Shown here one piece after another: positions 24,150 to 35,096 of a stretch of DNA of 64,000 nucleotides (its first letter is position 1; every line of letters begins with the position of its first letter). The stretch lies in the NCBI GenBank assembly GCA_018402385.1, contig JAGYJA010000010.1, positions 1-64,000 of the forward strand. The letters run 5' to 3'. The notes under the pieces are model-generated. The model was not told the origin of the DNA, searched no databases, and saw only the letters and a program-made list of their open reading frames with translations. Both the position numbers and the translations under genes were made by a program. Source of the stretch: Flavobacteriaceae bacterium. GTDB taxonomy: Bacteria > Bacteroidota > Bacteroidia > Flavobacteriales > Flavobacteriaceae.

Positions 24150-25085
24150 GTGAAAGTACACCACTCCATAGCTGAATATAAAAACGATACTCAATCTGTC
24201 ATCACAATTGGCACTTTTGACGGAGTACACATCGGTCACAGGGAAATCCTCAAAAAACTAACTTCTGAAGCTAAAAAAGATCATTTAGAGTCCATCATAC
24301 TGACGTTTTTTCCGCATCCGCGGATGGTATTGCAAAAAGAAAGTGACATCAAACTCATCAATACCATTGAAGAGCGCATCGCTATTTTTTCTAAAACAGA
24401 CCTCAACCACCTCATTATTCACCCATTCACCAAAGAATTTGCAAATCTTTCGGCGGAAGCCTATGTGAAGAACGTTTTGGTGGACAGTCTGAATGTCAAA
24501 AAAATCATCATTGGTTATGACCATCGTTTTGGAAAAAACAGGACTGCCAATATTGAGGACCTCAGGAAATTTGGTGAAATCTACAACTTTGAAGTTCAGG
24601 AAATCTCAGCACAAGAACTTGACGATGTAGCTGTGAGCTCCACCAAAATAAGAAAAGCCTTAGACAGCGGTGACCTGGAAAAAGCTAACAGCTTTCTGGG
24701 CTATCCTTTTATGCTCAACGGAACCATCGTAAAAGGTAAAGGAATTGGCAAAACCATCAATTTCCCCACAGCAAACTTGCACATAGAAGAAACTTACAAA
24801 CTCATCCCAAAAAATGGGGTGTATGTGGTGAAATCTGTTTTAGAAAATCAACCTGTTTATGGAATTATGAGCATTGGCACCAACCCCACCGTGGGTGGAA
24901 CAAGCAGGACAATTGAAACCTATTTCCTAGACATTGAAAAAGACCTGTATGGCAAAAAAATTGAAATTGAACTACTCTCAAAAATACGGGAGGAAGAAAC
25001 CTTTGACTCTTTGAAGTCTTTGCAATATGCGATAAAAAACGATGAGGCTTTCGCCCGAAAATTCATTGCGTCCTATGCTCAATAA
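24150..25085 (+). CDS. ribF: bifunctional riboflavin kinase/FAD synthetase
   Basis: Converts riboflavin to FMN and FAD. It has 311 residues from a GTG start 4 bp after pth. The N-terminal nucleotidyltransferase domain has ITIGTFDGVHIGHREI and GYDHRFGKNR. The C-terminal flavokinase domain has GTIVKGKGIGKTINFPTANL and GIMSIGTNPTVGGTSRTIE. The gene overlaps the next one by 11 bp. Confidence 0.95.
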   Translation: MKVHHSIAEYKNDTQSVITIGTFDGVHIGHREILKKLTSEAKKDHLESIILTFFPHPRMVLQKESDIKLINTIEERIAIFSKTDLNHLIIHPFTKEFANLSAEAYVKNVLVDSLNVKKIIIGYDHRFGKNRTANIEDLRKFGEIYNFEVQEISAQELDDVAVSSTKIRKALDSGDLEKANSFLGYPFMLNGTIVKGKGIGKTINFPTANLHIEETYKLIPKNGVYVVKSVLENQPVYGIMSIGTNPTVGGTSRTIETYFLDIEKDLYGKKIEIELLSKIREEETFDSLKSLQYAIKNDEAFARKFIASYAQ

Positions 25086-26397
25086 ATTTCTTTTTAAACA
25101 CATCGATAACAGCGGCCTGATTGTGTTCAGGGTAGTATTTGGCTTCTTAATCACCCTTGAAGCTTTTGGTGCCATTACTACCGGCTGGGTTAGACGGGTT
25201 TTAGTAGAACCTGAATTTACGTTTTCCTTTATCGGTTTAGAATGGTTGCAACCCCTTCCGGGAAATGGGATGTATTTTTATTTTGCTGTAATGGGCGTGT
25301 TTGGCTTTATGTTGATGATTGGCTACAAATACCGAATGGCTGCAATTGCTTACACTATAATGTGGGCTGGGGTTTATTTTATGCAAAAATCGGCTTACAA
25401 CAATCACTATTACTTAATGCTTTTGTTATTAGGTTTTATGAGCATATTACCCGCAAACAGGTGGTTTTCGCTGGACGCGAAATACAATCCGGAAATCAAA
25501 AACCCCTCCATGCCCCGCTGGTGTGCACTGGTCATTATCCTTCAGGTGTGGATTGTTTATACTTATGCTTCAGTAGCAAAAATCTATCCTGACTGGCTGG
25601 ATGCTTCTATGGCACAGGTATTAATGAGCGGAAAGGCAAACTATCCCATCATAGGCGGGTTTTTACAACAAACCTGGGTGCATTGGTCCATCGCTTACAC
25701 GGGTATTTTATTTGACTTGCTCATTGTGCCGCTCTTGCTTTGGAAACGTACCAGAATGTTGGGGTTTGTCATTTCTATATTCTTTCATTTATTTAACTCC
25801 ATCGTGTTTCAGATTGGGATTTTTCCATATATGTCGATTGCTTTTGCCTTGTTTTTCTTTACACCAAAAACGGTTCAAAAACACTTTTTACCTAAAAAAG
25901 AATATTATGATAAAGGAGAGATCATAGTTCCTGCATACAAGAAGACGCTCATTACACTGTTTTCAATCTACTTTGTCATTCAGATTGCATTGCCGCTGCG
26001 CCATTGGGCCATTGAAGACAATGTTTTGTGGACAGAAGAAGGGCACCGCCTCAGTTGGAGAATGATGTTGCGAACCAAGTCTGGTTCAGTCAATGTAACC
26101 GTCAAGGATAAAGACACTCAGGAAGAATTTCGTGTGAACATTTACGAAGAACTCTCTCCCAAACAACGCCGCGGACTGGCAACCAAACCCGACTATATGT
26201 GGCAATATGCCCAACGCCTGAAAAAGCGCTATGCAAAAGAGGGTAAAGATGTAGCCGTTTATTTTGATGCACAAGTCAGTGTTAATAGAAGACCTCGAGC
26301 TCCACTGATAAACCCCGAAGTGGATCTCGCCTCAGAAAAATGGAACCATTTTAAACACCACGAATGGATATTGCCGGCACCGGAGGGGTTGAGGTGA
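25075..26397 (+). CDS. HTTM-domain (vitamin K-dependent gamma-carboxylase-like) membrane protein
   Basis: 440 residues. The N-terminal HTTM region (RVVFGFLITLEAFGAI, then several membrane helices such as YFYFAVMGVFGFMLMIGY and FDLLIVPLLLW) ends near residue 280. A soluble C-terminal part follows, with HRLSWRMMLRTKSGSVNVTVKD, the region homologous to vitamin K-dependent gamma-glutamyl carboxylase. The catalytic activity in bacteria is largely unproven. Start 25075 overlaps ribF by 11 bp, so the two are coupled. Confidence 0.88.
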   Translation: MLNKFLFKHIDNSGLIVFRVVFGFLITLEAFGAITTGWVRRVLVEPEFTFSFIGLEWLQPLPGNGMYFYFAVMGVFGFMLMIGYKYRMAAIAYTIMWAGVYFMQKSAYNNHYYLMLLLLGFMSILPANRWFSLDAKYNPEIKNPSMPRWCALVIILQVWIVYTYASVAKIYPDWLDASMAQVLMSGKANYPIIGGFLQQTWVHWSIAYTGILFDLLIVPLLLWKRTRMLGFVISIFFHLFNSIVFQIGIFPYMSIAFALFFFTPKTVQKHFLPKKEYYDKGEIIVPAYKKTLITLFSIYFVIQIALPLRHWAIEDNVLWTEEGHRLSWRMMLRTKSGSVNVTVKDKDTQEEFRVNIYEELSPKQRRGLATKPDYMWQYAQRLKKRYAKEGKDVAVYFDAQVSVNRRPRAPLINPEVDLASEKWNHFKHHEWILPAPEGLR

Positions 26398-26465
26398 TTT
26401 TTGACGTCGAAACTTCTCTTTAGTTCTAATGTAATTAATTAACTTTACCCTTTCAAACAACCACT

Positions 26466-27738
26466 ATGCTACAAGTAACAGACATACGCGACAATCAAGA
26501 GGCCTACATAACTGCATTGAAAAAAAGAAACATCGATGCGGCGCCACTTTTTGAGGAAGTCCTTCAAACTGACGAACTCAGAAGAAGTACCCAGGCCAAA
26601 CTGGATAACATCCTTGCAGAATCCAACAAACTTTCCAAAGAAATCGGGCAGTTGTTTCAGTCAGGGAAGGCTCAGGAAGCCAATGCGCTTAAAGAAAAAA
26701 CCACCCAATACAAAGAAGTAACCAAAACCCTTCAAGAAGAGTTAAACGCCGCTGTTGAACAATTGCAACAGTTGTTGTACAACATTCCAAATATTCCCAA
26801 TGCACTTGTTCCTGCAGGAAACAGTGAAGACGATAACGAAGAAGTTTTTCGCGCAGGCGAAATCCCTAAATTAGCTGAAGGTGCTCTCCCCCACTGGGAA
26901 CTCGCCAAAAAATATGATATCATCGATTTTGAATTGGGCAATAAAATCACCGGCGCCGGTTTTCCTGTTTATAAAGGAAAAGGGGCTAAACTACAACGAG
27001 CATTAATCACTTATTTTCTAGATAAAAACACTGCAGCCGGTTATACCGAATATCAAGTGCCGCATTTGGTAAATGAAGCTTCAGGCTTTGGAACAGGCCA
27101 ACTTCCCGACAAGGAAGGACAAATGTACCACGTGGGAATAGATAATTTATATCTCATTCCAACCGCTGAAGTGCCGGTGACCAATATGTTCCGTGATGAA
27201 ATCCTTCAGGCAAAAGACCTTCCCGTTTTGTGCACAGGGTACACACCGTGTTTCAGAAGGGAAGCTGGAAGTTATGGCGCACACGTGCGCGGACTGAACC
27301 GTTTGCACCAGTTTGACAAAGTGGAAATTGTAAGAATAGAACATCCTTCAAACTCACACAATGCTTTAGATGGGATGGTTGAACACGTCAAAGAAATTCT
27401 CAACGAACTCCATTTGCCCTACCGCATTTTAAGACTTTGTGGTGGTGATTTAGGCTTTACCTCTGTGCTCACTTATGACTTTGAAGTATTTTCAACCGCC
27501 CAGGACCGCTGGTTGGAAATTTCATCGGTATCCAATTTTGAAACTTTTCAGGCCAACAGATTGAAACTGCGCTTTAAGGACGAAAACAACAAAAACCAAT
27601 TGGCTCACACTTTGAACGGCAGTGCTTTGGCGCTTCCGCGTGTTTTAGCAGGTATCCTGGAAAACTACCAAACACCAGGAGGGCATTAAAATCCCTGAGG
27701 TTTTGGTGCCTTATTGTGGGTTTGATGTAATAGATTAA
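26466..27738 (+). CDS. serS: seryl-tRNA synthetase, frame broken near the 3' end
   Basis: A class II synthetase. The N-terminal coiled-coil arm (residues ~25-110) is followed by motif 2 region FRREAGSYGAHVRGLNRLHQF and motif 3 LNGSALALPRVLAGILENYQ. As read, the protein stops after NYQTPGGH (27689, 407 aa). One base earlier in phase, the DNA continues GIKIPEVLVPYCGFDVID to a stop at 27736-27738, the conserved SerRS C terminus. That gives the normal 423 residues. The extra base lies in the GGAGGG at 27678-27683. Since serS is essential, a sequencing indel is likelier than a real mutation. Confidence 0.9.
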
Positions 27739-27743
27739 GGCTC

Positions 27744-28538
27744 TTATCGCTTCACAAACTTTTTACTCACTCGCTCACCACTTTCATTTTCAAAAACAAT
27801 AAAATACAAACCAGTATTTAATGCCTTTACATTGATGGTTGAGGTATTTGCTTCAATAGTATGACTTTGCAATAGCTTGCCACTCACATCATAAATAATT
27901 GCCGAGACACTTTGATTGGAAGTATTGTTGATGCTTAGGTTTTCTTGAACGGGATTGGGGTACATAGTAAAACTGTTTTGATGAAAAGTGGGAGTTGAAA
28001 GAAATGCTGTTCGATATAACAGCCAGTCACCTAATGAATTTGTAATAATTAAATCCATAACGGGAAAACCACCATCAGCCCATTCATAAGTAAATGGATT
28101 TTTTGGAGTACTGTTTGCATCAAATGGTAGCTCAAAATAAAAACTTTGGTAAAGCTCTACAGCTTCAATTTCGTCTGGGTCTGTATAATTACAAGAAATA
28201 TACTCAACAATAGTGTCCAAATTAAAACTGTTTTGTGTCATATCAGTAAAAGAAACTTTTAAAGTTTCAAAACAACTGCCACCATAATCATGCTTAAAAA
28301 AATCATCTAAGTGTGGAGAGTAAAATCCGCCAAAATATTCGGTAGCAATTGAATTTCCATCTACGTTCGAATCTATTAAATTCCATTCAGAGTTCAATAA
28401 AATTTCAATTGTCTGGGCATTGACACTCTGCCCAAACCCTTGAAAAGTATCTGAGGATAGTGATCCAAAGGAGGGTAACAAAAAGAGTAGGGTTACAAAC
28501 TTTATAAGTTTTATTTTAAAGTTGAATTTCGTTTTCAT
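27744..28538 (-). CDS. secreted protein with type IX sorting domain
   Basis: 264 residues. A basic, hydrophobic N-terminal signal (KLIKFVTLLFLLPSFGSL) is followed by a mature domain beginning around EILLNSEWNLIDSNVDGNS, somewhat like lipocalin-type domains of secreted flavobacterial proteins. The C-terminal type A sorting domain runs from ~190: MYPNPVQENLSINN, AIIYDVSGKLL, LNTGLYFIVFENESG...KKFVKR. It is exported by Sec, then the T9SS. Mature-domain function is unknown. Confidence 0.85.
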   Translation of the reverse strand: MKTKFNFKIKLIKFVTLLFLLPSFGSLSSDTFQGFGQSVNAQTIEILLNSEWNLIDSNVDGNSIATEYFGGFYSPHLDDFFKHDYGGSCFETLKVSFTDMTQNSFNLDTIVEYISCNYTDPDEIEAVELYQSFYFELPFDANSTPKNPFTYEWADGGFPVMDLIITNSLGDWLLYRTAFLSTPTFHQNSFTMYPNPVQENLSINNTSNQSVSAIIYDVSGKLLQSHTIEANTSTINVKALNTGLYFIVFENESGERVSKKFVKR

Positions 28539-28936
28539 AACTGTTGATTTTATTGTTTAACTAAGTTTTTTGATCCTTGTAATTCACCATCACACACTAA
28601 AATGACTTTTAAAAATCAAGCTCTTTTCTATAAATGTACACAAAAGGCAATACAAAGAACTAATTTTCTCATAAGGGTTGGTATTTAGATGTTAATAAAT
28701 TGAGTTGCTGTTCATCCAAACCAACTACTACAAAAGGGAGAGATGCTTTCTGTAAAGCTAAATAGTAGTGGTAATAAAAAAATAAACCGGTTTTAAAACC
28801 GTTTAATTTTCAGCAGTTTACCCCCCCCCTAAATAAATTTCCAAATATATTATGTTAATTTTATGTTAAACTCTTAACATAAGTATATGTATCAAATGAA
28901 CACACATTTTCCTATCTTTACCCAAAAAGAATCAAA
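28539..28936. other. intergenic region between divergent genes
   Basis: 398 bp, no gene seen. It holds the palindrome CGGTTTTAAAACCG (28788-28801), a run of nine C (28821-28829) and an inverted repeat ATGTTAA / TTAACAT (28863-28880) that may be an operator for the TPR gene. The C9 run is a likely site for sequencing-length error. Confidence 0.5.
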
Positions 28937-30717
28937 ATGCGCATCACCTTATGCCTCCTTATCTTTTGCTTTGGCTTGGTTTCATTCTCGCAAAATGAAA
29001 ACTTGGCTAAAAATTACTTTGATAGAGGTGACTTTGATAAAGCTTTACCCATTTATAAAGCTTTGTATGAAAACCAACCCAACCGCAATGATTATTTTCT
29101 ATCTTACATTGCCACATTACAACAACTTGAAAACTTTGAAGAGTCACAAAAACTACTTCAAGAAAGGCTTACCTCAACCCGCAACCACCCTTTTTTCTTG
29201 GTAGAAATGGGAAGAAATTACCTCATCCAAAATCAAAATGAGGAAGCCGACTCTTATTTTCAACAAGCGATACAATCCATTGATGAAAACCCGAAGATTA
29301 CCCATACCGTAGCCAATTCCTTTGAAAAATACAGCCTGCTAGACCTGGCAGTAATCGCCTATGAAAAAGGAGCTTCCCTGGATGAAAATCTCAATTTTGA
29401 CAGCCAATTGGCGCGCATTTATGGGGAACAGGGCGAACTTGAAAAAATGTTTGACAGTTATTTGAGCATCATAGAGAGAAATCCTTCCTTTTTGATTTCA
29501 GCTCAGCGTAATTTTAGCCGATATGTCACAGATGACCCTCTAAACGAAGCCAATGACCTTCTGAGAAAAGCACTTTTGAGACGCTCTCAAAACAATCCCG
29601 ATTTGTTTTACAACCAGTTACTCAGTTGGTTGTTTGTTCAGCAAAAACAATATGATAGAGCCTTTGTGCAAGAAAAAGCCATTTACAATCGCACTTTTGA
29701 AAGTTTAAATGAATTGATGGAGCTGGCTTTAATTGCTCTCGACGATGCCGATTACGAAATAGCAAACGAAATCTTATCATATATCATTGAAAACAGTAGT
29801 TCTGAAAGAGACCGCTTACAAGCCTTTCAATACAGCATGGAAATTGAAGTTAGAACAGCTGAAAAAGAAAACTTTGCAGAGATAGAAAAAAAATATGAAA
29901 ATTTGATTGCTCTTTTTGGAGAAGATTCAAAAACTTTTGAAATACAGCTCGATTATAATCGGTTTTTAGCATTTCAAAACAATAAAAAACAAATCGCAAT
30001 TGAAAATCTGAAGAAGCTAAGTCGTGAAAACTTAAGCAGATACCAAGAAGCGAGGGTTCTTATGGAGCTTGCAGACATTTTGGTTTTTGATGAAAAGTTT
30101 AATGAGGCTTTGATTTACTATTCCCAAATTCAAAATAAAATAAAAAATGATCCCATTGCACAGGAAGCCCGTTTTAAAGTAGCCCGCACCAGTTATTTTA
30201 AAGGAGATTTTGAGTGGGCGCAAACACAGCTTGATATCCTTAAAAATCAACTTCTCAACTCATTGCAAATGACGCGATGGAGCTCAGTTTACTTATTAGT
30301 GACAATTCATTGGAAGACACGCTTCAAACTGCATTAAAAAAATATGCCCGCGCAGACTTATTGGATTTACAAGGAAAATACCAAGAGGCAATATCGGTTC
30401 TTGATGATATTTTAAAAAATCACAAAGCAGAATCCATTGAAGATGAGGCGCTTCTCAAACAAGCGCAAGTGTTTGAAAAGACAAACCAATTTGAAAAAGC
30501 GATTGCCAACTACCTGATGGTCATTGAATTTCACAATGAAGATATTCTTGCAGATAACGCCTATTTTTATCTGGCAGAATTGTACAACAAAACCCTGGAA
30601 CAACCTGAAAAAGCGAAAGAATTCTATGAGCAAATTATTTTTAACCATCAGGATTCCATCTTTTTTGTAGAAGCCCGAAAACAATACAGAAGCTTAAGAG
30701 GTGATGCCATTAATTAG
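28937..30717 (+). CDS. secreted tetratricopeptide-repeat protein, frame broken
   Basis: About 593 residues when the break is repaired. A signal peptide MRITLCLLIFCFGLVSFSQ is followed by TPR units (ENLAKNYFDRGDFDKALPIYKALYE, and later KYQEAISVLDDILKNH and QFEKAIANYLMVIEFH). As sequenced, the first part ends at 30337 with an unrelated tail, and a second frame (from before 30277 to 30717) carries the rest. The joint is the A5 run at 30242-30246. One more A gives LKKSTSQLIANDAMELSLLISDN, a smooth continuation. It is probably an envelope scaffold protein; a sequencing indel is the likely cause. Confidence 0.8.
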
Positions 30718-30762
30718 CAAAACTCACCTCTCACCTCTCACCACAAAATACTATTAACTACC

Positions 30763-31080
30763 ATGCATATTTACAACGTCACCATAAACATAGAAGAAGA
30801 CATTCACGACCGGTGGTTGCAATGGATGGAAGAAGAGCACATCCCTGATATGCTTGCCACGGGAAAATTCACCGCTGCAAAAATGTGTCGTGTGCTAGTG
30901 GAAGAAGAAATGGGCGGCCTCACTTATGCCGTGCAATACACCACAGACAGTAAAGAAACTCTTGAAAAATATTACCGTGAGGATGCAGAAAGACTTCGCG
31001 CACAAAGCAACCCCTTTGAAGGCAAATTTGTCGCTTTCAGAACAGAGCTTCACATCATTAGTGAACACAATGCCCAATGA
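30763..31080 (+). CDS. DUF4286 family protein
   Basis: 105 residues, a small alpha/beta protein conserved in Bacteroidota. It begins [20 protein letters not shown] with [25 protein letters not shown], typical of DUF4286. No function is known. Its TGA overlaps the ATG of rsmA (ATGA at 31077), so the two are translationally coupled. Confidence 0.85.
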   Translation: MHIYNVTINIEEDIHDRWLQWMEEEHIPDMLATGKFTAAKMCRVLVEEEMGGLTYAVQYTTDSKETLEKYYREDAERLRAQSNPFEGKFVAFRTELHIISEHNAQ

Positions 31081-31952
31081 GAAAATTTTACAAAAAAGAC
31101 CAGAGAGCAAAAAACACCTCAAGCACTTCAGAAAATAATAGCGAAAACGAAGTAAGTGCCAAAAAACATTTAGGGCAACATTTCTTAAAAGATGAACACA
31201 TCGCCCAAAAAATTGCTGACACACTCAGCTTGCAAGGCTATAAAGATGTCATTGAAATTGGCCCCGGTATGGGCGTACTCACAAAATACTTAATTCAAAA
31301 AGACATCAACCTCATCGCGATGGATATTGATACAGAATCTGTTGCATACCTCAAAAACACCTTTAGCACCCAACATGCAGAACTGCTAAAAACCAAAAGC
31401 TTTCAAGTAGCTGAAGCCGACTTTTTAAAAATTGATTTATCAGATTATTATAGAGATACCCCATTTGCAATTACCGGAAATTTCCCCTACAATATTTCCA
31501 CTCAAATCGTTTTTAAAACGCTGGAATGGAGGAAACAAATCCCTGAATTTACAGGTATGTTCCAAAAAGAGGTTGCAAAGCGCATTTGTGAAAAAGAAGG
31601 CAGCAAAGCTTACGGAATACTTTCGGTACTGGTACAGGCGTTTTATACGGCAGAATATTTATTTACGGTTCCGCCTTCGGTTTTTAACCCGCCGCCCAAG
31701 GTGGATAGTGGTGTTATAAGGCTCATTAGAAAAACTGATTTTTCACTCCCCTGTAATGAAAAATTGTTCTTTACTGTGGTGAAAACTGCTTTCGGTCAAC
31801 GCCGAAAAACATTGAGAAACAGCTTAAAATCTTTCGCTTTAAGCGAAAATTTAAAAGAAGATACTATCTTTGACAAAAGACCTGAGCAATTGGGTTTTGA
31901 AGCCTTTATTGAGTTAACCCAAAAGATAGAAAACGATGCAGTTTCAAATTAG
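31077..31952 (+). CDS. rsmA: 16S rRNA dimethyladenosine transferase (KsgA)
   Basis: Dimethylates A1518 and A1519 near the 3' end of 16S rRNA. It shows [21 protein letters not shown] motif [15 protein letters not shown] and the catalytic NFPYNIST motif. The C-terminal [16 protein letters not shown] is also present. It has 291 residues including a basic, low-complexity N-terminal extension of ~25 residues ([19 protein letters not shown]) before the fold. It overlaps mgtE by 17 bp. Confidence 0.95.
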   Translation: MRKFYKKDQRAKNTSSTSENNSENEVSAKKHLGQHFLKDEHIAQKIADTLSLQGYKDVIEIGPGMGVLTKYLIQKDINLIAMDIDTESVAYLKNTFSTQHAELLKTKSFQVAEADFLKIDLSDYYRDTPFAITGNFPYNISTQIVFKTLEWRKQIPEFTGMFQKEVAKRICEKEGSKAYGILSVLVQAFYTAEYLFTVPPSVFNPPPKVDSGVIRLIRKTDFSLPCNEKLFFTVVKTAFGQRRKTLRNSLKSFALSENLKEDTIFDKRPEQLGFEAFIELTQKIENDAVSN

Positions 31953-33285
31953 TCCGGAACTTATTGAAAAAATCGAACTACTTGTCGAGGAACAAAACGA
32001 CAAGGAATTGCTATTGCATCTGGGAGACCTTCACCACGCCGATATTGCTGAAATTCTCGACGAGCTCCATCTGGATGAAGTCACTTACATCATCAAGCTA
32101 CTAGACAGTGAGAAAACTTCTGAAGTTCTTATGGAGCTTGATGAAGACGATCGCGAAAAAATTCTCGACAACCTCTCCTCCAAGGAAATTGCAGATGAAC
32201 TGGAAGAAATGGACACCGATGATGCCGCAGATATCATCGCTGAACTTTCTGAAGAACGTCAAGAAGAGGTTATTTCAAATATTGAAGACCGTGGCCACGC
32301 TTCAGACATTCAAGAGCTCCTGCGCTATGATGAAGACTCTGCAGGTGGATTGATGGCAAAAGAACTTATTAAGGTTAGGGAGACTTGGACCGTTGCCGGT
32401 TGTGTAAGAGAAATGCGACGGCAAGCGGAGAATGTTACTCGGGTGCATTCCATTTATGTTGTTGACAAAGGCGATAAACTCATTGGAAGATTGTCCCTAA
32501 AGGATCTTTTGACCGTTCCCCCACAAACCAAAATATCTGAAATCTATATTCCACGGGTTGACTTTGTTGATGTACATACAGAAGGAGAAGAAGTCGCCAG
32601 GATTATGCAAAAATATGACCTGGAAGCGATTCCTGTAGTTGATGAGATTGGAAGGTTAGTGGGTCGTGTTACCATTGATGATATCGTTGATTTCATCAAA
32701 GAAGAAGCTGAAAAAGATTACCAACTAGCGGCCGGTATTTCACAAGATGTAGAGGCAGATGACAGTATCTGGCAACTTTCACGTGCACGTTTGCCTTGGT
32801 TAGTATTGGGCCTTTTTGGCGGACTGGGCAGTGTTTACATTATGCAGGGTTTTGATGAAGCACTGGAAACTTTTCCTGTTTTATTTTTCTTTACCCCTCT
32901 TATTGCTGCGATGGCTGGAAATGTAGGGGTACAATCAAGTGCTATTATTGTTCAGGGACTTGCCAATGACAACATTAGAGGTAGTTTGTTTCATCGTTTA
33001 TTAAAAGAAGTTGGGCTGAGTCTCCTCAATGGAGTCGCTCTGGCAGCACTCGTTTTTCTATTTGGGTTTATTGTAGGACAGGATCAATTAACCAGCTTGG
33101 CTATAGCATTATCAATGCTGTTAGTTATCGTTGTTGCAGCACTTGTAGGCACTTTTGTTCCCATCATTCTTGACAAACGCGGTATTGACCCTGCAATTGC
33201 AACGGGGCCCTTTATCACCACTTGTAATGATATATTTGGAATCTTTTTGTTCTTTTATATCTCTAAATTGATTCTCGGTTTCTAA
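31936..33285 (+). CDS. mgtE: magnesium transporter MgtE
   Basis: A Mg2+ channel/transporter of 449 residues. The N-terminal superhelical MgtE domain is acidic ([28 protein letters not shown] region). Two CBS domains (~135-255) carry [23 protein letters not shown]. Five membrane helices follow, including the pore motif [17 protein letters not shown] and [14 protein letters not shown]. Start overlaps rsmA, as commonly seen in Bacteroidota. Confidence 0.96.
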   Translation: MQFQISPELIEKIELLVEEQNDKELLLHLGDLHHADIAEILDELHLDEVTYIIKLLDSEKTSEVLMELDEDDREKILDNLSSKEIADELEEMDTDDAADIIAELSEERQEEVISNIEDRGHASDIQELLRYDEDSAGGLMAKELIKVRETWTVAGCVREMRRQAENVTRVHSIYVVDKGDKLIGRLSLKDLLTVPPQTKISEIYIPRVDFVDVHTEGEEVARIMQKYDLEAIPVVDEIGRLVGRVTIDDIVDFIKEEAEKDYQLAAGISQDVEADDSIWQLSRARLPWLVLGLFGGLGSVYIMQGFDEALETFPVLFFFTPLIAAMAGNVGVQSSAIIVQGLANDNIRGSLFHRLLKEVGLSLLNGVALAALVFLFGFIVGQDQLTSLAIALSMLLVIVVAALVGTFVPIILDKRGIDPAIATGPFITTCNDIFGIFLFFYISKLILGF

Positions 33286-33313
33286 ACTTGAATCCATATT
33301 ATAATTCAATATT

Positions 33314-33703
33314 TTGAATCACTTTAAAACAGAAATAAGCGTTTCTAAAACAGCTATTGATACACTAAAACATGTAAATAATGTTGTTTATTTACAATGG
33401 GTTCAGGATGTCGCAGAACAACACTGGATTGCAAGCACAGATGCTGCTTTACGCGAAAAACTTGTCTGGGTGGTGGTAAATCATTTTATTGAATACAAAG
33501 CCCCTGCATTTGAAAAAGATGTTTTAATCTTAAAAACTTGGATTGAAAAATACAGCGGTGTGACGAGTGAACGCCACACTGAAATCATTAGAAAAGAAGA
33601 CGACAAGGTTTTAGTAAAAGCCAAAACTCTCTGGTGCCTTCTTGACAAAGATTCAGGTAAACCTATGCGAATTACTGATGCATTGAAAGCTAAATTTCCA
33701 TAA
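33314..33703 (+). CDS. acyl-CoA thioesterase (4HBT hotdog fold)
   Basis: 129 residues from a TTG start. The hotdog motif THVNN-type HVNNVVYLQWVQDVAEQHW is present. The usual preceding Asp is replaced (DTLKHVNN). The central helix is followed by beta strands EKYSGVTSERHTEIIRKEDDKVLV. Substrate chain length cannot be predicted. It ends 1 bp before the next gene. Confidence 0.82.
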   Translation: MNHFKTEISVSKTAIDTLKHVNNVVYLQWVQDVAEQHWIASTDAALREKLVWVVVNHFIEYKAPAFEKDVLILKTWIEKYSGVTSERHTEIIRKEDDKVLVKAKTLWCLLDKDSGKPMRITDALKAKFP

Positions 33704-33704
33704 A

Positions 33705-35057
33705 ATGAAAATACTCCACTTAGATAAAAATCACCCGTTAATTCTAGCCCAACTTAGTGAACTTGGCTTTCAAAATGACGAAGATTATATTTCCTCAAAG
33801 GAAGAAATTGAAGCCAAAATAAACAACTATGAAGGCATTGTCATCCGCAGTAGGTTTGACATTGATAAAGCATTTCTGAATGCTGCAAAAAACTTAAAAT
33901 TTATCGCCAGAGTGGGAGCCGGTTTGGAAAGTATAGATGTGGATTGTGCAAAAAATAAAAACATCACCCTTATTGCTGCTCCCGAGGGCAACCGGAATGC
34001 CGTGAGCGAACACGCGTTGGGAATGTTGCTTTCACTCTTTAACAAACTGAATCAAGCTGATAAAGAAGTCAAACAAGGTCTCTGGAATCGGGAAGCTAAC
34101 CGTGGTGTGGAACTCGACGGTAAAACCGTGGGTCTCATAGGTTATGGAAATATGGGAAAAGCGTTTGCTAAAAAACTTCGTGGATTTGATGTGGAAGTAC
34201 TTTGCTATGACATCAAAGAAAATGTGGGCGACCAAAATGCTAAACAGGTATCTCTTGAAGAGCTACAGGAAAAAGTCGATGTTTTAAGTTTGCACATTCC
34301 CTGGACACCACTAACAGATAAAATGGTCAACAAAATATTTATTTCTTCTTTCAAAAACCCTTTCTGGCTACTTAATACTGCTCGTGGTAAATGTGTTGTC
34401 ACAGGTCACTTGGTCCAAGCTTTGAAATCAGGGAAGATTTTGGGAGCAGGGCTAGATGTCCTTGAATATGAAAAAAGCTCTTTTGAATCTTTATTTTCAG
34501 AAAATCACATGCCAGATGCCCTGAAAGAATTGATTCAAATGGACAATGTGATGCTGAGCCCACATATTGCTGGATGGACGGTTGAGAGCAAAGAAAAACT
34601 GGCACAAGTGATTGTGGATAAAATCAAAGAGTTGTATGGTTTAAATCCCAAAAAGGAGATACTTCCTGCGCAGGAGTTTGGTGTTTCCGGTTTGGGTGGT
34701 TTTTTCTTTAAAACCAAAGATCCTGATCATTTAAAGGTTTGGTATAAAAAACATTTAGGAATGAATACTGACCAATATGGATGGACATTTTGGTGGAAAG
34801 ACAAAGAGGGCAACGATTGTTCTACACAATGGAGCCCGTTTAAGGAAGACACGAGTTATTTCGCACCAAGCGAAAAACCCTATATGGTGAATCTAAGGGT
34901 CAAAAACTTACATAAACTTTTAGAGCAACTTAAAAAAGATGGCGTTACTGTGGTGGGAGAAGTGGAAGAATTTAGCTATGGGAAATTTGGATGGATTCTC
35001 GATCCGGAAGGAAATAAACTAGAGCTTTGGGAGCCCAATGATAGGGCATTTTTATAA
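33705..35057 (+). CDS. D-2-hydroxyacid dehydrogenase fused to a VOC/glyoxalase domain
   Basis: 450 residues. Residues ~1-310 are a 3-phosphoglycerate-dehydrogenase-like oxidoreductase: NAD loop VGLIGYGNMGKAFAKKL, catalytic Arg in NTARGK, Glu in GLDVLEYE and His in LSPHIAGWT. After a linker (LNPKKEILPAQEF), residues ~330-450 form a glyoxalase/bleomycin-resistance (VOC) domain: GLGGFFFKTKDPDHLKVWYKKHLGM, and FGWILDPEGNKLELWEPND. The two domains are usually separate genes. The fusion is in frame with no sign of a lost stop, so it may be real. Confidence 0.88.
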   Translation: MKILHLDKNHPLILAQLSELGFQNDEDYISSKEEIEAKINNYEGIVIRSRFDIDKAFLNAAKNLKFIARVGAGLESIDVDCAKNKNITLIAAPEGNRNAVSEHALGMLLSLFNKLNQADKEVKQGLWNREANRGVELDGKTVGLIGYGNMGKAFAKKLRGFDVEVLCYDIKENVGDQNAKQVSLEELQEKVDVLSLHIPWTPLTDKMVNKIFISSFKNPFWLLNTARGKCVVTGHLVQALKSGKILGAGLDVLEYEKSSFESLFSENHMPDALKELIQMDNVMLSPHIAGWTVESKEKLAQVIVDKIKELYGLNPKKEILPAQEFGVSGLGGFFFKTKDPDHLKVWYKKHLGMNTDQYGWTFWWKDKEGNDCSTQWSPFKEDTSYFAPSEKPYMVNLRVKNLHKLLEQLKKDGVTVVGEVEEFSYGKFGWILDPEGNKLELWEPNDRAFL

Positions 35058-35096
35058 TTATACTTGCCCAAGTTATAGTTAAAAACAGGTGTAAGA

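Noticed and set aside
28788-28801. CGGTTTTAAAACCG as a terminator
   Set aside because: It lies between two divergent genes, so it would not end either; recorded only as a palindrome.
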